Positions 1 to 7,796 of a stretch of DNA of 64,000 nucleotides are shown piece by piece. The position numbers and the translations under genes were made by a program. The notes beneath the pieces were generated by a model. That model was not told the origin of the DNA, did no database searches, and saw nothing but the letters and a program-made list of their open reading frames with translations. The DNA lies in contig NZ_CP073764.1 of NCBI RefSeq assembly GCF_019343105.1, positions 372,001 to 436,000 of the forward strand, written 5' to 3'. How positions within the stretch are numbered: the first letter of the stretch is position 1; every line of letters begins with the position of its first letter. Source of the DNA: Methylovirgula sp. HY1 (GTDB taxonomy: Bacteria > Pseudomonadota > Alphaproteobacteria > Rhizobiales > Beijerinckiaceae).

Positions 1-317
1 GTGTAGGACGCGGAGGTGAGGGGCTCTTCGCGCGGCGATGCCAGTCGCGCCAGGCCGTGCGGCGATTCGAGGCCGCCGGCCCAGCTCGGATCCCGCCATG
101 GCGACGCGGCTCGCGCCGCTGTCTGAAAATGCGGGGCCATGGCGCTCTTCGCCTTCTTCAATGTAACGAACATTTCGAAGGCGATCGGGGTCAGCACGAA
201 CGGGCCAAGCAGCAGCAGCAAGACAGCCACGCCGATAATGCCCGAGAAGGCGAGCTTTCGCCGCCCTAACAGGGCCGCGAGTTCTGCGCGATGCTTCATC
301 TTGAAAGGCGCTGACAT
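1..317 (-). CDS. Hypothetical single-pass membrane protein, C-terminus cut by window edge
   Basis: An open frame starts with ATG at 317 on the minus strand and runs off the left edge without a stop, giving 105 residues. The N-terminus is basic (MSAPFKMKHRAELAALL), followed by one strong hydrophobic segment at about residues 23-46 (SGIIGVAVLLLLGPFVLTPI) and then a Lys-rich and Pro/Ala-rich stretch. This looks like a membrane anchor with a following domain that is outside the window. I do not recognise the family. The ribosome-binding site is weak and ATG 299 is an alternative start. The ORFs on the opposite strand here are low-complexity shadows. Confidence 0.45.
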   Translation of the reverse strand, partial: MSAPFKMKHRAELAALLGRRKLAFSGIIGVAVLLLLLGPFVLTPIAFEMFVTLKKAKSAMAPHFQTAARAASPWRDPSWAGGLESPHGLARLASPREEPLTSASY

Positions 318-448
318 GACGAACTCGTAAAATGGTTCGAGAGCGACCCCATACGAACGATGCTTTGCGTCAACAGAGCGGCAAGACTTGTTCCAAATTG
401 CGCCGCATCAAATTTCTCTTCGTCTGTGCTTTTTGGGTAGCGATCGCC

Positions 449-1147
449 TCAGCCGGCCGGCTTGAACTCGGCGATGCCGCCATGCGCCGCCGACCAGGCG
501 GCCGGTGCATGCAGGAAGTTCTCGACCTCCTGGAGCGTCGCGGCGGGAAAATCGCCGCCCTCCTTGGCTACGGCGAGCACATCCCACCAAGTCACGAGAT
601 AATGCAGGGAGACACCGATTTCAGCTAGGAGCGACCGGGTCTGCGGAAAAATGTCATAAAAGAAAAACACGAGGGCATGGTCGCAGCGCTGTCCGGCGGC
701 GCGCAGGGCCTCGCAAAAATTTACCTTGCTGCGCCCATCGGTCGCCAGATCCTCGACGAGGAGGGTGCGGCCCTGGTCGAGAATCGTGCCTTCGATCTGG
801 GCATTGCGGCCGAATCCCTTGGGCTTCTTGCGGACATATTGCATCGGCAGCATCAGCCGGTCGGCGAGCCAGGCGGCGAAGGGGATGCCGGCGGTTTCGC
901 CGCCGGCTATGAGGTCCAGACTCTCATAGCCGATTTCCGCGAAGATCGTCTCGGCCGCGAGATCGATCAGGCCGCGCCGTAGGCGCGGGTAGGAGATGAT
1001 TTTGCGCATGTCCGTATAGACCGGACTGGCCCAGCCCGACGTGAAGATGAAGGGCGTCTCGGCATTGAAGGAAATCGCCTTGATTTCGAGCAACATGCGC
1101 GCGGCTTGGCGGGCGATGCGGCGTTTTTCGGGCGAAACTTCGGACAT
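449..1147 (-). CDS. pyrE: Orotate phosphoribosyltransferase
   Basis: Transfers the phosphoribosyl group of PRPP to orotate to make OMP, the fifth step of UMP synthesis, in the cytosol. The 232-residue protein has the type I phosphoribosyltransferase PRPP loop VEDLATDG (about residues 131-138), the GGETAGIPFA segment (about 82-91) and the YVRKKPKGFGRNAQIEG stretch typical of alphaproteobacterial PyrE. The frame is open upstream to 1456, but the start at ATG 1147 (MSEVSPEKRR) gives the length I expect for rhizobial PyrE. ATG 1243 (MTKAAG) would add 32 poorly conserved residues. Divergent from the fatty-acid-hydroxylase-family gene. Confidence 0.93.
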   Translation of the reverse strand: MSEVSPEKRRIARQAARMLLEIKAISFNAETPFIFTSGWASPVYTDMRKIISYPRLRRGLIDLAAETIFAEIGYESLDLIAGGETAGIPFAAWLADRLMLPMQYVRKKPKGFGRNAQIEGTILDQGRTLLVEDLATDGRSKVNFCEALRAAGQRCDHALVFFFYDIFPQTRSLLAEIGVSLHYLVTWWDVLAVAKEGGDFPAATLQEVENFLHAPAAWSAAHGGIAEFKPAG

Positions 1148-1385
1148 GAGCGACCACCATTCGAGAAAGGGCAGGGCTTCCTCGCCTGTTGCCGGCGTGG
1201 CGTCAACCTCGGTTTGCGCATCGGCCCCAGCCGCCTTGGTCATGGCGCGATGTTGCGGCTGTGGATGCGCGGGATTTTCGTCGCTTTTGATCGCGGTCAA
1301 TTGGCCGGACTTGCGTCTCTCGTCGGCTCCAGCATAGATGGCTGCCGAATTTTCAGCGATCGAAGAGAAAGGTTGAGGGCGCGCC

Positions 1386-2168
1386 ATGGGTGGTCTTGCG
1401 GCGAATGGTCCATTACCCCTGTGGCTGCCACTGTCGGCCCTGACCTGGGCGGTCATGATGGCTGTCTATCACGGCATTGGCTTCGGTTTCGAACTCTGCG
1501 ATCGCAACCATTGGCTGGCGGGCGCCAAAGTCCGCAATGTCGATCGCCTTTCCTATGCCGCGATGCTGCCCCGCGTCCTCGCCAATCAGGTCTTCGTTCT
1601 GCTGCCCGCTATGGTCTTCCTGCAATGGGTGGGGCTCGCCTTCACCGGCGTCGCGCATCTGTCGCCGCTGCGCTTTCTCGTCAATGTCGTGGCGTTGGGG
1701 GTCGGCCATGATATTGTGCAATATATCGCGCATCGCGGCATTCTGCATCGCCCGAGCCTGATGAAGCGCCTCGGCCACGCCGTGCATCATTCGACCGGCG
1801 CGAGCAAGGGCATCAGCGCCTGCTATATGAGTTCGGCCGATTTTTTTCTTGAAATCGCGCTGCCTTATCTCGTGCCGCTCGTGCTTGTCGGGGGCGGCGG
1901 CAGCGACATGCTCTTTCAGTTTCTCGTGGCCGGGCTCGGCGCTTTCGGCGGCCTTTACGAACATTCGGGCTATGACTTTGCCGTTCCATTACGGCGGACG
2001 CGGTTCTTCAAAGCGCTGCCGCGGCTCGGCACGATCCTCGAAGGGCTCGTGACGAGCCAGGCGCATGCGGAGCATCATCGCCGCTTCAATGTGAGCTTCA
2101 GCGACGGTTTCGGCAGTCCCGGCATTTGCGACACGATCTTTGCCACGCGCTGGGACAAGGCAAAGTAA
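1386..2168 (+). CDS. Sterol desaturase / fatty acid hydroxylase superfamily protein
   Basis: Integral membrane di-iron enzyme family that hydroxylates or desaturates lipid chains; the substrate cannot be read from sequence. The 260-residue protein shows the eight-histidine signature: a His in GHD (about 108), HRGILH (116-121), HAVHH (131-135), a His in YEHSG (about 193) and HAEHH (227-231). Hydrophobic segments lie at about 15-35, 65-90, 95-110 and 155-185, as expected for a membrane-embedded active site. Stands alone between divergent pyrE and a convergent heme-monooxygenase-like gene whose stop is 36 nt away. A role in modifying membrane lipids or hopanoids is inference only. Confidence 0.85.
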   Translation: MGGLAANGPLPLWLPLSALTWAVMMAVYHGIGFGFELCDRNHWLAGAKVRNVDRLSYAAMLPRVLANQVFVLLPAMVFLQWVGLAFTGVAHLSPLRFLVNVVALGVGHDIVQYIAHRGILHRPSLMKRLGHAVHHSTGASKGISACYMSSADFFLEIALPYLVPLVLVGGGGSDMLFQFLVAGLGAFGGLYEHSGYDFAVPLRRTRFFKALPRLGTILEGLVTSQAHAEHHRRFNVSFSDGFGSPGICDTIFATRWDKAK

Positions 2169-2204
2169 CGCCCAACTCTATCCGAAAGCGCCTTCGAGAT
2201 CACG

Positions 2205-2543
2205 CTACCGCGCGGCGGCTCGCTGGCCCGGGTTTTCGAGGCTCTGGACCACTTCAAACCCTTCGAATTCCGGATGCCCGAGGGTTAAGGGCTTGCGTTC
2301 GCCAGCGCCGGCATGGGCGGCACGGAACTGTTCGGATTGGGTCCAGGCGGTGAAAACCTGTTGGTTCGCCCAGAGGGTGTGTGAAGCATAGAGCACATGA
2401 TCGTCCCGTTCCGGTCCGCGCAGCAGCTCGAAGGAGACGAAGCCGGGCACTTCGACGAGACGCGAGTCGCGCGTGCGCCAGACCTCCTCGAACGCCGCGC
2501 ATTCCTCTTTCTTGACCTTGAAACGGTTCATAGCGATGAACAT
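2205..2543 (-). CDS. Antibiotic biosynthesis monooxygenase (ABM) family, HmuQ/IsdG-like heme-degrading protein
   Basis: Small (112-residue) dimeric ferredoxin-like-fold protein. It resembles the rhizobial HmuQ/HmuD heme oxygenases, which open the heme ring and release iron. Supporting segments are MFIAMNRFKV at the start, a FEEVW motif, VPGFVSFELLRGP, YASHTLW, FTAWTQSEQFRAAHAG and the C-terminal GHPEFEGFEVVQ. An Asn in NRF, a Trp in the middle and a His in RAAHAG are candidates for the Asn/Trp/His catalytic set of the IsdG group. No heme-uptake genes lie nearby, so the substrate is inferred from similarity alone. A longer frame runs upstream to 3098 but crosses another gene; ATG 2543 is the natural start. 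Confidence 0.82.
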   Translation of the reverse strand: MFIAMNRFKVKKEECAAFEEVWRTRDSRLVEVPGFVSFELLRGPERDDHVLYASHTLWANQQVFTAWTQSEQFRAAHAGAGERKPLTLGHPEFEGFEVVQSLENPGQRAAAR

Positions 2544-2623
2544 GACGGCCTCGTGAATCCTTGACGGCCGCAGACATATGCGGCGGTTCTCGAAACGCCT
2601 TCTGCCACCATCAGGGACCACCA

Positions 2624-2962
2624 TCAATAGGGCGCGTACACCGCATAGGGTGGAACATTGTAATAGGGTGGCTTTCGCGTGATGCGGTAGATCCGAACCC
2701 TTACGGGCGCATAAGTCACCACTGGCGCGTAGGTCACCACGGGCGCATAGGTGACTACTGGCGCATAGGTCGTGACGGGAACAGCGACATTGGCCTCGGT
2801 ATAGGCGATGGCCGGAAAACCATAGGGCAGGGCATAGACGATCGGTGGGATCGGCCGATATCCATCGTAATTCCGCCATGTGCCGGCCTCGGCCGGCGCG
2901 GTGGTAAGCGTCACGTTCAAGCCCGCCACCAATGCTGCGGCGACAAGCAAATTTCTCGACAT
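2624..2962 (-). CDS. Small exported Tyr/Pro-rich protein with TYAPVV repeats
   Basis: The 112-residue product has a clear signal peptide (MSRNLLVAAALVAG... ending APAEA-G, cleavage near residue 26). The mature part is rich in Tyr, Pro and Val, with four adjacent TYAPV units at about residues 65-87, then a basic RVRIYRITRK patch and a Tyr/Pro tail ending VYAPY. It is probably periplasmic or surface-associated. I recognise no enzyme domain; the DNA repeat is exact enough (period 18 bp) that unit number could vary between strains. It is upstream of the heme-monooxygenase-like gene on the same strand, 80 nt apart. Confidence 0.7.
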   Translation of the reverse strand: MSRNLLVAAALVAGLNVTLTTAPAEAGTWRNYDGYRPIPPIVYALPYGFPAIAYTEANVAVPVTTYAPVVTYAPVVTYAPVVTYAPVRVRIYRITRKPPYYNVPPYAVYAPY

Positions 2963-3090
2963 GATGCGGCTCCGGTTTCGGGTGGTGGCTTCTTTGTCGG
3001 CCCGCGGCCACGTTGCGGCAAGTCAAACCGCCCGAATCTTTCGAAGCGTGGTTAGCAGCAAAGGGCGGCAGGCATGCGCTACGCCAGAGC

Positions 3091-3168
3091 AAGACCATGC
3101 TCCAGCTTATTGATTTGGAGCGTTTTCCTCGCGATCGGGTGAATCCACCCGATCGGCAAACGCTCTAA
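3091..3168 (+). repeat. Family 1 repeat, linker plus hairpin module
   Basis: GACCATGCTCCAGCTTATTG, GGAGCGTTTTCCTCGCGATC, loop GGTGAATCCACC, then CCGATCGGCAAACGCTCTAA. It ends across the stop of the phosphodiesterase gene and could end its transcript. Confidence 0.85.
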
Positions 3169-3920
3169 GGCTCGAATCCCTCGAAGATGATTTGATCCGC
3201 CCATTGTGCCGTGAGGGCCTGCTCGGCGGCGTTACGCACCGTCCAGGTCATTATTTTCATGCCCTGGACGCGGCGGAGCATTGGCGTGGCATGCGGTAGA
3301 TCGCCGACGTGCCATGACAAGTAATCGGGCCTCGCGCCGGGAAAATCGACGAGCGCTTCAAGGCCGCGGCGCTGAGAGGCGCTTAATTGTGGCCAGTCCT
3401 CGGCCGTATAATGCGCCTGTGCCACGAGCCCGAGCGGACGCTCGGTGCCGTCTTCGCGAAGCGCATGCAGCATCTGCGGGTCGAAACTTTTTAGGGCCAA
3501 TGGGCCGGCGTAATTCGCGGCAAGCCGGGCGACGCGCGCGGCGAGGCGCGCATCGCCATCGAAGCGGCTTTTCAACTCGACGATCAGCGGCGTGCGTCCG
3601 GCGATTTCTGCGAAAAAATCGGGCAGGGTGGCGACCTGCTCGCTGGAGCCCTTATAGGTGCATCGGACGAGATCTTGCGTCGCAAGCGCGCCGATCTCGC
3701 CCGGCATGCCCAGGAGGCGGGTGAGCGTATCGTCATGGAAAACGATGGCTTCCCCATCTTTGCTCAATTGCACGTCGCATTCGATCGCATAAGTCTTGGC
3801 GATCGCGCGACGTGCCGCCGTCAGGCTGTTTTCGATGATGCCTCGAGCGGGGTCGTGCAGTCCGCGATGCGCGATCGGCCGTGCGACGAGCCAGTCGGGC
3901 GCATGCGGCTGCCAAGTCAC
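3165..3920 (-). CDS. Glycerophosphodiester phosphodiesterase family protein
   Basis: Hydrolyses glycerophosphodiesters to glycerol-3-phosphate and an alcohol. The 251-residue protein shows the family signature: IAHRGLHDPARG with the catalytic His, IENS, AIECDVQLSKDG with the metal-binding Glu and Asp, and VFHDDTLTRL with the second catalytic His. ELKSRFDGD, ALKSFDP and the C-terminal MTWTVRN match later barrel strands. The start is taken as GTG 3920 (VTWQPHAPD), 10 nt after the ridA stop at 3931; frames further upstream would overlap ridA. Same strand and probably same transcript as ridA. Confidence 0.9.
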   Translation of the reverse strand: MTWQPHAPDWLVARPIAHRGLHDPARGIIENSLTAARRAIAKTYAIECDVQLSKDGEAIVFHDDTLTRLLGMPGEIGALATQDLVRCTYKGSSEQVATLPDFFAEIAGRTPLIVELKSRFDGDARLAARVARLAANYAGPLALKSFDPQMLHALREDGTERPLGLVAQAHYTAEDWPQLSASQRRGLEALVDFPGARPDYLSWHVGDLPHATPMLRRVQGMKIMTWTVRNAAEQALTAQWADQIIFEGFEP

Positions 3921-3930
3921 CGGACGCGCA

Positions 3931-4404
3931 TCATATCGCGATTTCGAAGAGAGCTTCGACCTCGACGGCGCAATCGAAGGGCAATTCGGCGACCCCGACC
4001 GTCGAGCGGGCATGCCGACCAGCTTCGCCCAAGACTTCGACTATGAGATCGGAGGCGCCGTTCATGACCGATGCCACTTGCGAAAATCCCGGCGCTGTAT
4101 TGATGAAGCCACCGAGGCGCACGCAGCGGCGGATCCGATCGAGATCGCCCAGCGCCGCTTTGGCTTGTGCAAGAATATTGATCGCGCAACGCTGCGCCGC
4201 CGCGCGTCCGGCCTCGACCGAAACCGCACCGCCGATCTTGCCGACATGGCCAGGGTCGAGCTTGCCATCATCACCGAAAGCGAGCTGGCCGGACACCACG
4301 AGAAGGCTGCCGGAAATCACGCATGGGACATAATTGGCGACAGGCGCCGCGGCCGCGGGAAGGGTGATGTTGAGGGTGCGCAGGCGGTCCTCGATCGCGC
4401 TCAT
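3931..4404 (-). CDS. RidA/YjgF family protein
   Basis: Proteins of this family deaminate reactive enamine/imine intermediates made by PLP enzymes, in the cytosol. The 157-residue product is of the longer alphaproteobacterial type. It begins MSAIEDRLRTLNITLP and contains VISGSLLVVSGQLAF, the AAAQRCAINILAQAKAALGDLDRI helix, LGGFINTAPGF and the C-terminal RSTVGVAELPFDCAVEVEALFEI, where the Arg is the usual carboxylate-binding residue. It precedes the phosphodiesterase gene by 10 nt, so the two are probably co-transcribed. The specific substrate is not known. Confidence 0.88.
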   Translation of the reverse strand: MSAIEDRLRTLNITLPAAAAPVANYVPCVISGSLLVVSGQLAFGDDGKLDPGHVGKIGGAVSVEAGRAAAQRCAINILAQAKAALGDLDRIRRCVRLGGFINTAPGFSQVASVMNGASDLIVEVLGEAGRHARSTVGVAELPFDCAVEVEALFEIAI

Positions 4405-4744
4405 ACCTAATCTCCGAATGATTTTTGCCTAGGGTCGGGCCAATGTGCCGATCATCGCCTGCGATGCAAGGTCGGAAATTCGGCAAGCTGCCGATCGGCC
4501 GGCGCGCCACCGGCCGGCGGGCGCCAAATGGCGCTTCGCCCATGGCGCAAGCTGGCTTAAGATGGCATGATACTTTTCCTATTAGCGCTGTGGCAGGGTT
4601 GGGCATGGCCGTGGCGCGGGTTTCTTGGCTGGGGTTTCTCGGCTGGGGTTTCTTGGGGCGGTGGTTGCCAGCGGCGGCGGTGCATCTTAATTTCGCCGCG
4701 GCTTGCGGTTGAAAGAATACCCGGACCAATGGCGACAAAAGGAG
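4405..4744. other. Intergenic region between ridA and eipB with short tandem repeat
   Basis: No gene is convincing here. It must hold the divergent promoters of ridA and eipB. A 14-bp direct repeat (GGGTTTCTTGGCTG and variants, about 2.9 units) lies at 4618-4660, about 85-125 nt before the eipB start. ORFs read through it on both strands are simple-repeat translations. Confidence 0.6.
4618..4660. repeat. 14-bp tandem repeat, about three units
   Basis: GGGTTTCTTGGCTG, GGGTTTCTCGGCTG and a partial GGGTTTCTTGGGG follow each other. The period is not a multiple of three, which fits non-coding DNA. Confidence 0.75.
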
Positions 4745-5653
4745 ATGCATGTCTTGCCAACCCCTATGAATCGCCGTCCTGCTCTTTCCGTCGTAGCGCT
4801 CGCCGTCGTCGCAGCGGCCGGGTTTCTTGCCGGTCCGGCTGTTGCCGCCAATGCGCTATCTGGCCTGCCGCGCCTTTCGTCCGGTCTGCGGTCCGCGATC
4901 GAGTCCATGCCATTGGCGTCGCATCGTGCGGTCTATGATTTGACCTTGCTCAAATCAGTCGGATCCAAGAGTCCGACTTATGCGCGCGGCCGGATTGCCT
5001 TTGATTTCACCGGCTCGCCTTGCGATGGCTATACGCAGACGTTCCGGCAGTTCACGGAACTGCAGCCGGCTGAAGGGCCGACCCGCCTCTCCGACATGCG
5101 CTCCGCGACTTTCGAGGATGCGGCAGGCCGGAGCTTTGCTTTCAAGATGCAGACGCGGGTCGACAATGAGCCCGCCGACGAGATCGACGGCCGCGCGCAG
5201 CGCGCCGTATCGGGTGTGGTTTCGGTGGCGCTCACCAAACCGAAAGACGAGAAGATCGCGATCGAACGCGATGTCCTGTTTCCGACCGAGCATCTGAAAT
5301 ATATTCTCGCGGCTGCCAAGATGGGCCGGCACATTCTCCAAGTGAAGGTCTATGACGGATCGGACACCGGCGAGAAGATATTCCAGACGACGACCTATAT
5401 TGGCGCTCCGACCACCAAGGCTCCGGCCGAAACGGCGGTGCATATTCCGCTGCTCCACAACATGCGCCGCTGGCCCGTCACCATCAGCTATTTCGATATG
5501 GACCGGAAGGACGAACTGCCGAACTATGTTCTTTCTTTTGATCTTTACGAAAACGGCATTTCGCGCGCTTTGCGCCTGGACTATGGCGATTTCATCCTCG
5601 CTGGCGAAATGACGAGCCTGCAACTCCTGCCGACGCCGGCCTGTTCGAAATAA
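4745..5653 (+). CDS. eipB: EipB-family (DUF1849) periplasmic cell-envelope integrity protein
   Basis: EipB is a periplasmic spiral beta-strand protein needed for envelope integrity in Brucella and conserved in Alphaproteobacteria. This product matches in HRAVYDLTL, GRIAFDFTGSPCDGYTQTFR, SDMRSATFEDAAG and the C-terminal PTPACSK. The two cysteines (in SPCDG and PACSK) are placed as in the family disulfide. A signal peptide follows MNRRPALSVVALAVVAAAGF and ends GPAVAA. The start is uncertain: AAAGGAG at 4738-4744 abuts ATG 4745, sits 9 nt before TTG 4754, and ATG 4766 would give the cleanest signal peptide (295 residues). Transcribed alone, convergent with dinB. Confidence 0.88.
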   Translation: MHVLPTPMNRRPALSVVALAVVAAAGFLAGPAVAANALSGLPRLSSGLRSAIESMPLASHRAVYDLTLLKSVGSKSPTYARGRIAFDFTGSPCDGYTQTFRQFTELQPAEGPTRLSDMRSATFEDAAGRSFAFKMQTRVDNEPADEIDGRAQRAVSGVVSVALTKPKDEKIAIERDVLFPTEHLKYILAAAKMGRHILQVKVYDGSDTGEKIFQTTTYIGAPTTKAPAETAVHIPLLHNMRRWPVTISYFDMDRKDELPNYVLSFDLYENGISRALRLDYGDFILAGEMTSLQLLPTPACSK

Positions 5654-5663
5654 GCCCTATCAA

Positions 5664-6944
5664 TCAGCGCTTGCGCAGCGCGATTCCTTTGACGATGGCC
5701 GCCTGTCCATATTTCGCGCGGATCGCATCGATGGCCTTGTCTCGCGCCTTGTCGCGGCCTGCCTGCGTATCGACGAGATCGCCGCGATCGGCTTCATCGG
5801 CGGGACAGAGATCGCCTGCGGCAATGCCGATGAGGCGGAATCGGGTCGTGTCGATTTCCGCTTTCAATAGATCGCGCGCCGGCGCGAAGAGGCGGCCCGG
5901 CAATTGTGTCGGCGCAAAGCCGGAGCGGGTCCGCGTGCGCAGCTTGAAGTCCGCGGTCTTCAATTTCAAAGTGACGCTGCGGCCGGCGAGTTCCGCGCGC
6001 TTGAGACGCGCCGCGACCTTCTCGCAAAGCGCATAAAGAATCGGGACGAGGTCATTTTCCGTCGCGATGTCGACCTCGAACGTGGTTTCGGCCGAAATAC
6101 TCTTCGTGATCCTTTCCGGCTCGACTTTGCGCGCATCGATCCCTTGTGCCAATTGCCAGAGGCGGCGACCCTCTGTGCCAAAAAGGCGCCAGAGATCGGC
6201 TTCGCTTTGCTGTTGCAGATCGCCGATCAGACGAAAGCCGTCGCGCGCCAATCTGCCTTCGGCGGTTTTGCCGATGCCGGAGATGAGACCGATCGGCCGG
6301 GTCGCCAAAAAATCTTTTGCCTCGCCTCGGCCGATCACCGCAAAGCCGCGCGGCTTGTCGAGATCCGAAGCGATTTTCGCCAGAAATTTGCAATAGCTGA
6401 GGCCGACCGAAACGCTGAGGCCGAGTTCCGCTTCGATACGTTTGGCGAAACGGACAAGGACCAGCGCCGGGCTTGCGCCATGCAGAGTTTCGGTGCCGGA
6501 AAGGTCGAGAAAGGCTTCGTCGATCGAGATCGGCTCGACGAGTGGCGTCAATTCTCGCATGAGGTCGCGGATTTGCCGGCCGATCCGTGCATATTTGGCC
6601 ATGTCCGGCGCGATGACGACGGCTTGCGGGCAGGCGGCACGCGCTTTGAACATCGGCATGGCGGAGCGCACGCCATAGGTCCGGGCAATATAGCAGCAGG
6701 TGGCGACGACGCCGCGCTTGCCGCCGCCGATGATGAGCGGTTTGTCGCGCAGATGCGGCGCGTCCCGCTTTTCGATGGCGGCATAAAAGGCGTCGCAGTC
6801 GACGTGCGCGATCGGCAGCGTATCGATCTCGGGATGCGACAGAAGCCGCGGCGAACGGCATGAAGGGCAGCGGCCCGCGCCAGGCTTGCCCTGCGGCAGG
6901 ATGGCCAGGCAGTCCCGGCAATAGGCCATAGCCGCTGCCATCAT
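5664..6944 (-). CDS. dinB: DNA polymerase IV (Y-family) with N-terminal zinc ribbon
   Basis: Error-prone translesion DNA polymerase. The 426-residue protein carries the catalytic acidic residues in HVDCDAFYAAIE (Asp49, Asp51) and SIDEAFLDLSG (Asp142, Glu143), the YIARTYGVRSAMPMFKA segment, the GLSYCKFLAKIASD palm segment, a helix-hairpin-helix thumb (ISGIGKTAEGRL) and a little-finger domain near the C-terminus. Unlike E. coli DinB it starts with a CxxC...CxxC zinc-ribbon-like motif (Cys9, Cys12, Cys26, Cys29), a form I know from alphaproteobacteria. Its ATG overlaps the stop of the upstream DUF3572 gene in ATGA (6941-6944), so the two are translationally coupled. Confidence 0.93.
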   Translation of the reverse strand: MMAAAMAYCRDCLAILPQGKPGAGRCPSCRSPRLLSHPEIDTLPIAHVDCDAFYAAIEKRDAPHLRDKPLIIGGGKRGVVATCCYIARTYGVRSAMPMFKARAACPQAVVIAPDMAKYARIGRQIRDLMRELTPLVEPISIDEAFLDLSGTETLHGASPALVLVRFAKRIEAELGLSVSVGLSYCKFLAKIASDLDKPRGFAVIGRGEAKDFLATRPIGLISGIGKTAEGRLARDGFRLIGDLQQQSEADLWRLFGTEGRRLWQLAQGIDARKVEPERITKSISAETTFEVDIATENDLVPILYALCEKVAARLKRAELAGRSVTLKLKTADFKLRTRTRSGFAPTQLPGRLFAPARDLLKAEIDTTRFRLIGIAAGDLCPADEADRGDLVDTQAGRDKARDKAIDAIRAKYGQAAIVKGIALRKR

Positions 6945-7282
6945 GCCTCCGACAGGGGGGACAATATCGCCTGTGCGCGTTGTACTTGCGCAGGATCGAT
7001 GCTGCTATTGGCGGCGAAGGCGAGGAGCAGGCTCTCGTCGCCGGCGAGATAGTCGAGAACGCCGGCCAGAAAATTCGGTGACTCCGCCGCCGCGCGCAGA
7101 TTTTCCAGGCAAAGACCGCTGATATCACTAAAGCGTCTTATTCGGTCCTCATCCGCCGCGAGGAAGATCAAGGCTTTGACGGCCAGTTCCTCTGCCGCCG
7201 CGCGGAGCGATTCATGGCCTGGCGCAGGCGGTGTTCGGCGCCCTGCTGTGGACAAGTTGGGGTCCGGCTCCGCTTTCTTCAA
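6941..7282 (-). CDS. DUF3572 family protein
   Basis: A 113-residue cytosolic protein of unknown function, found in many Hyphomicrobiales next to divK. Recognisable segments are [20 protein letters not shown] and [22 protein letters not shown]. It is predicted to be mostly helical, with a disordered Pro/Arg-rich N-terminus. ATG 7282 is the start. The last codon overlaps the dinB start by 4 nt, and divK is divergent 108 nt away, so expression with dinB is expected. Confidence 0.85.
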   Translation of the reverse strand: MKKAEPDPNLSTAGRRTPPAPGHESLRAAAEELAVKALIFLAADEDRIRRFSDISGLCLENLRAAAESPNFLAGVLDYLAGDESLLLAFAANSSIDPAQVQRAQAILSPLSEA

Positions 7283-7390
7283 CTGAATTTCCCTTTCGTA
7301 AATTTCTCTCTGCTACCGCTTGCCGCTATTGTCGGACTGGCCGGCTGCGGATGGTCCGCCGCCCCCCAATGGGCGGAGTGGTTTGATATC

Positions 7391-7762
7391 ATGCAAAAAA
7401 GCGTTTTGATCGTCGAGGATAACGAACTCAACATGAAGCTCTTCAATGATCTTCTTGAGGCGCATGGCTATCTGACGGTGCAGACGCGCAGCGGCGTCGA
7501 AGCTGTCGAACTGGCGCGGACGCATCGCCCCAATCTTATTTTGATGGATATTCAATTGCCGGAAGTGTCCGGCCTGCAAGTCACGCAATGGATCAAGGAC
7601 GACGAGGACCTGCGTCATATTCCGGTGATCGCCATCACGGCTTTCGCGATGAAGGGCGACGAAGAAAAGATCCGCCAGGGCGGCTGCGAAGCCTATCTCT
7701 CGAAGCCCATATCCGTCGTCAAATTTCTCGAAACGGTCCGCAATTACATCGCCGATGCGTAA
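7391..7762 (+). CDS. divK: Single-domain response regulator DivK
   Basis: Cell-cycle receiver protein; in Caulobacter DivK~P controls the CckA-CtrA pathway through DivJ/PleC and DivL. The 123-residue product is a bare receiver domain with acidic residues in [13 protein letters not shown], the phospho-acceptor Asp53 in [13 protein letters not shown], the switch Thr in [16 protein letters not shown] and the Lys in YLSKPIS. The start ATG 7391 ([10 protein letters not shown]) matches the family; the frame is open upstream to 7214 but that part is not conserved. Followed 34 nt later by pleD on the same strand, the usual divK-pleD operon. Confidence 0.95.
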   Translation: MQKSVLIVEDNELNMKLFNDLLEAHGYLTVQTRSGVEAVELARTHRPNLILMDIQLPEVSGLQVTQWIKDDEDLRHIPVIAITAFAMKGDEEKIRQGGCEAYLSKPISVVKFLETVRNYIADA

Positions 7763-7796
7763 ATCAGCCGATCACGTGTTTGAGGAAGTGTAGGAT

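Noticed and set aside
139-330. 63-codon plus-strand frame at the left edge
   Set aside because: It is opposite a minus-strand frame with a credible transmembrane segment, and has no features of its own.
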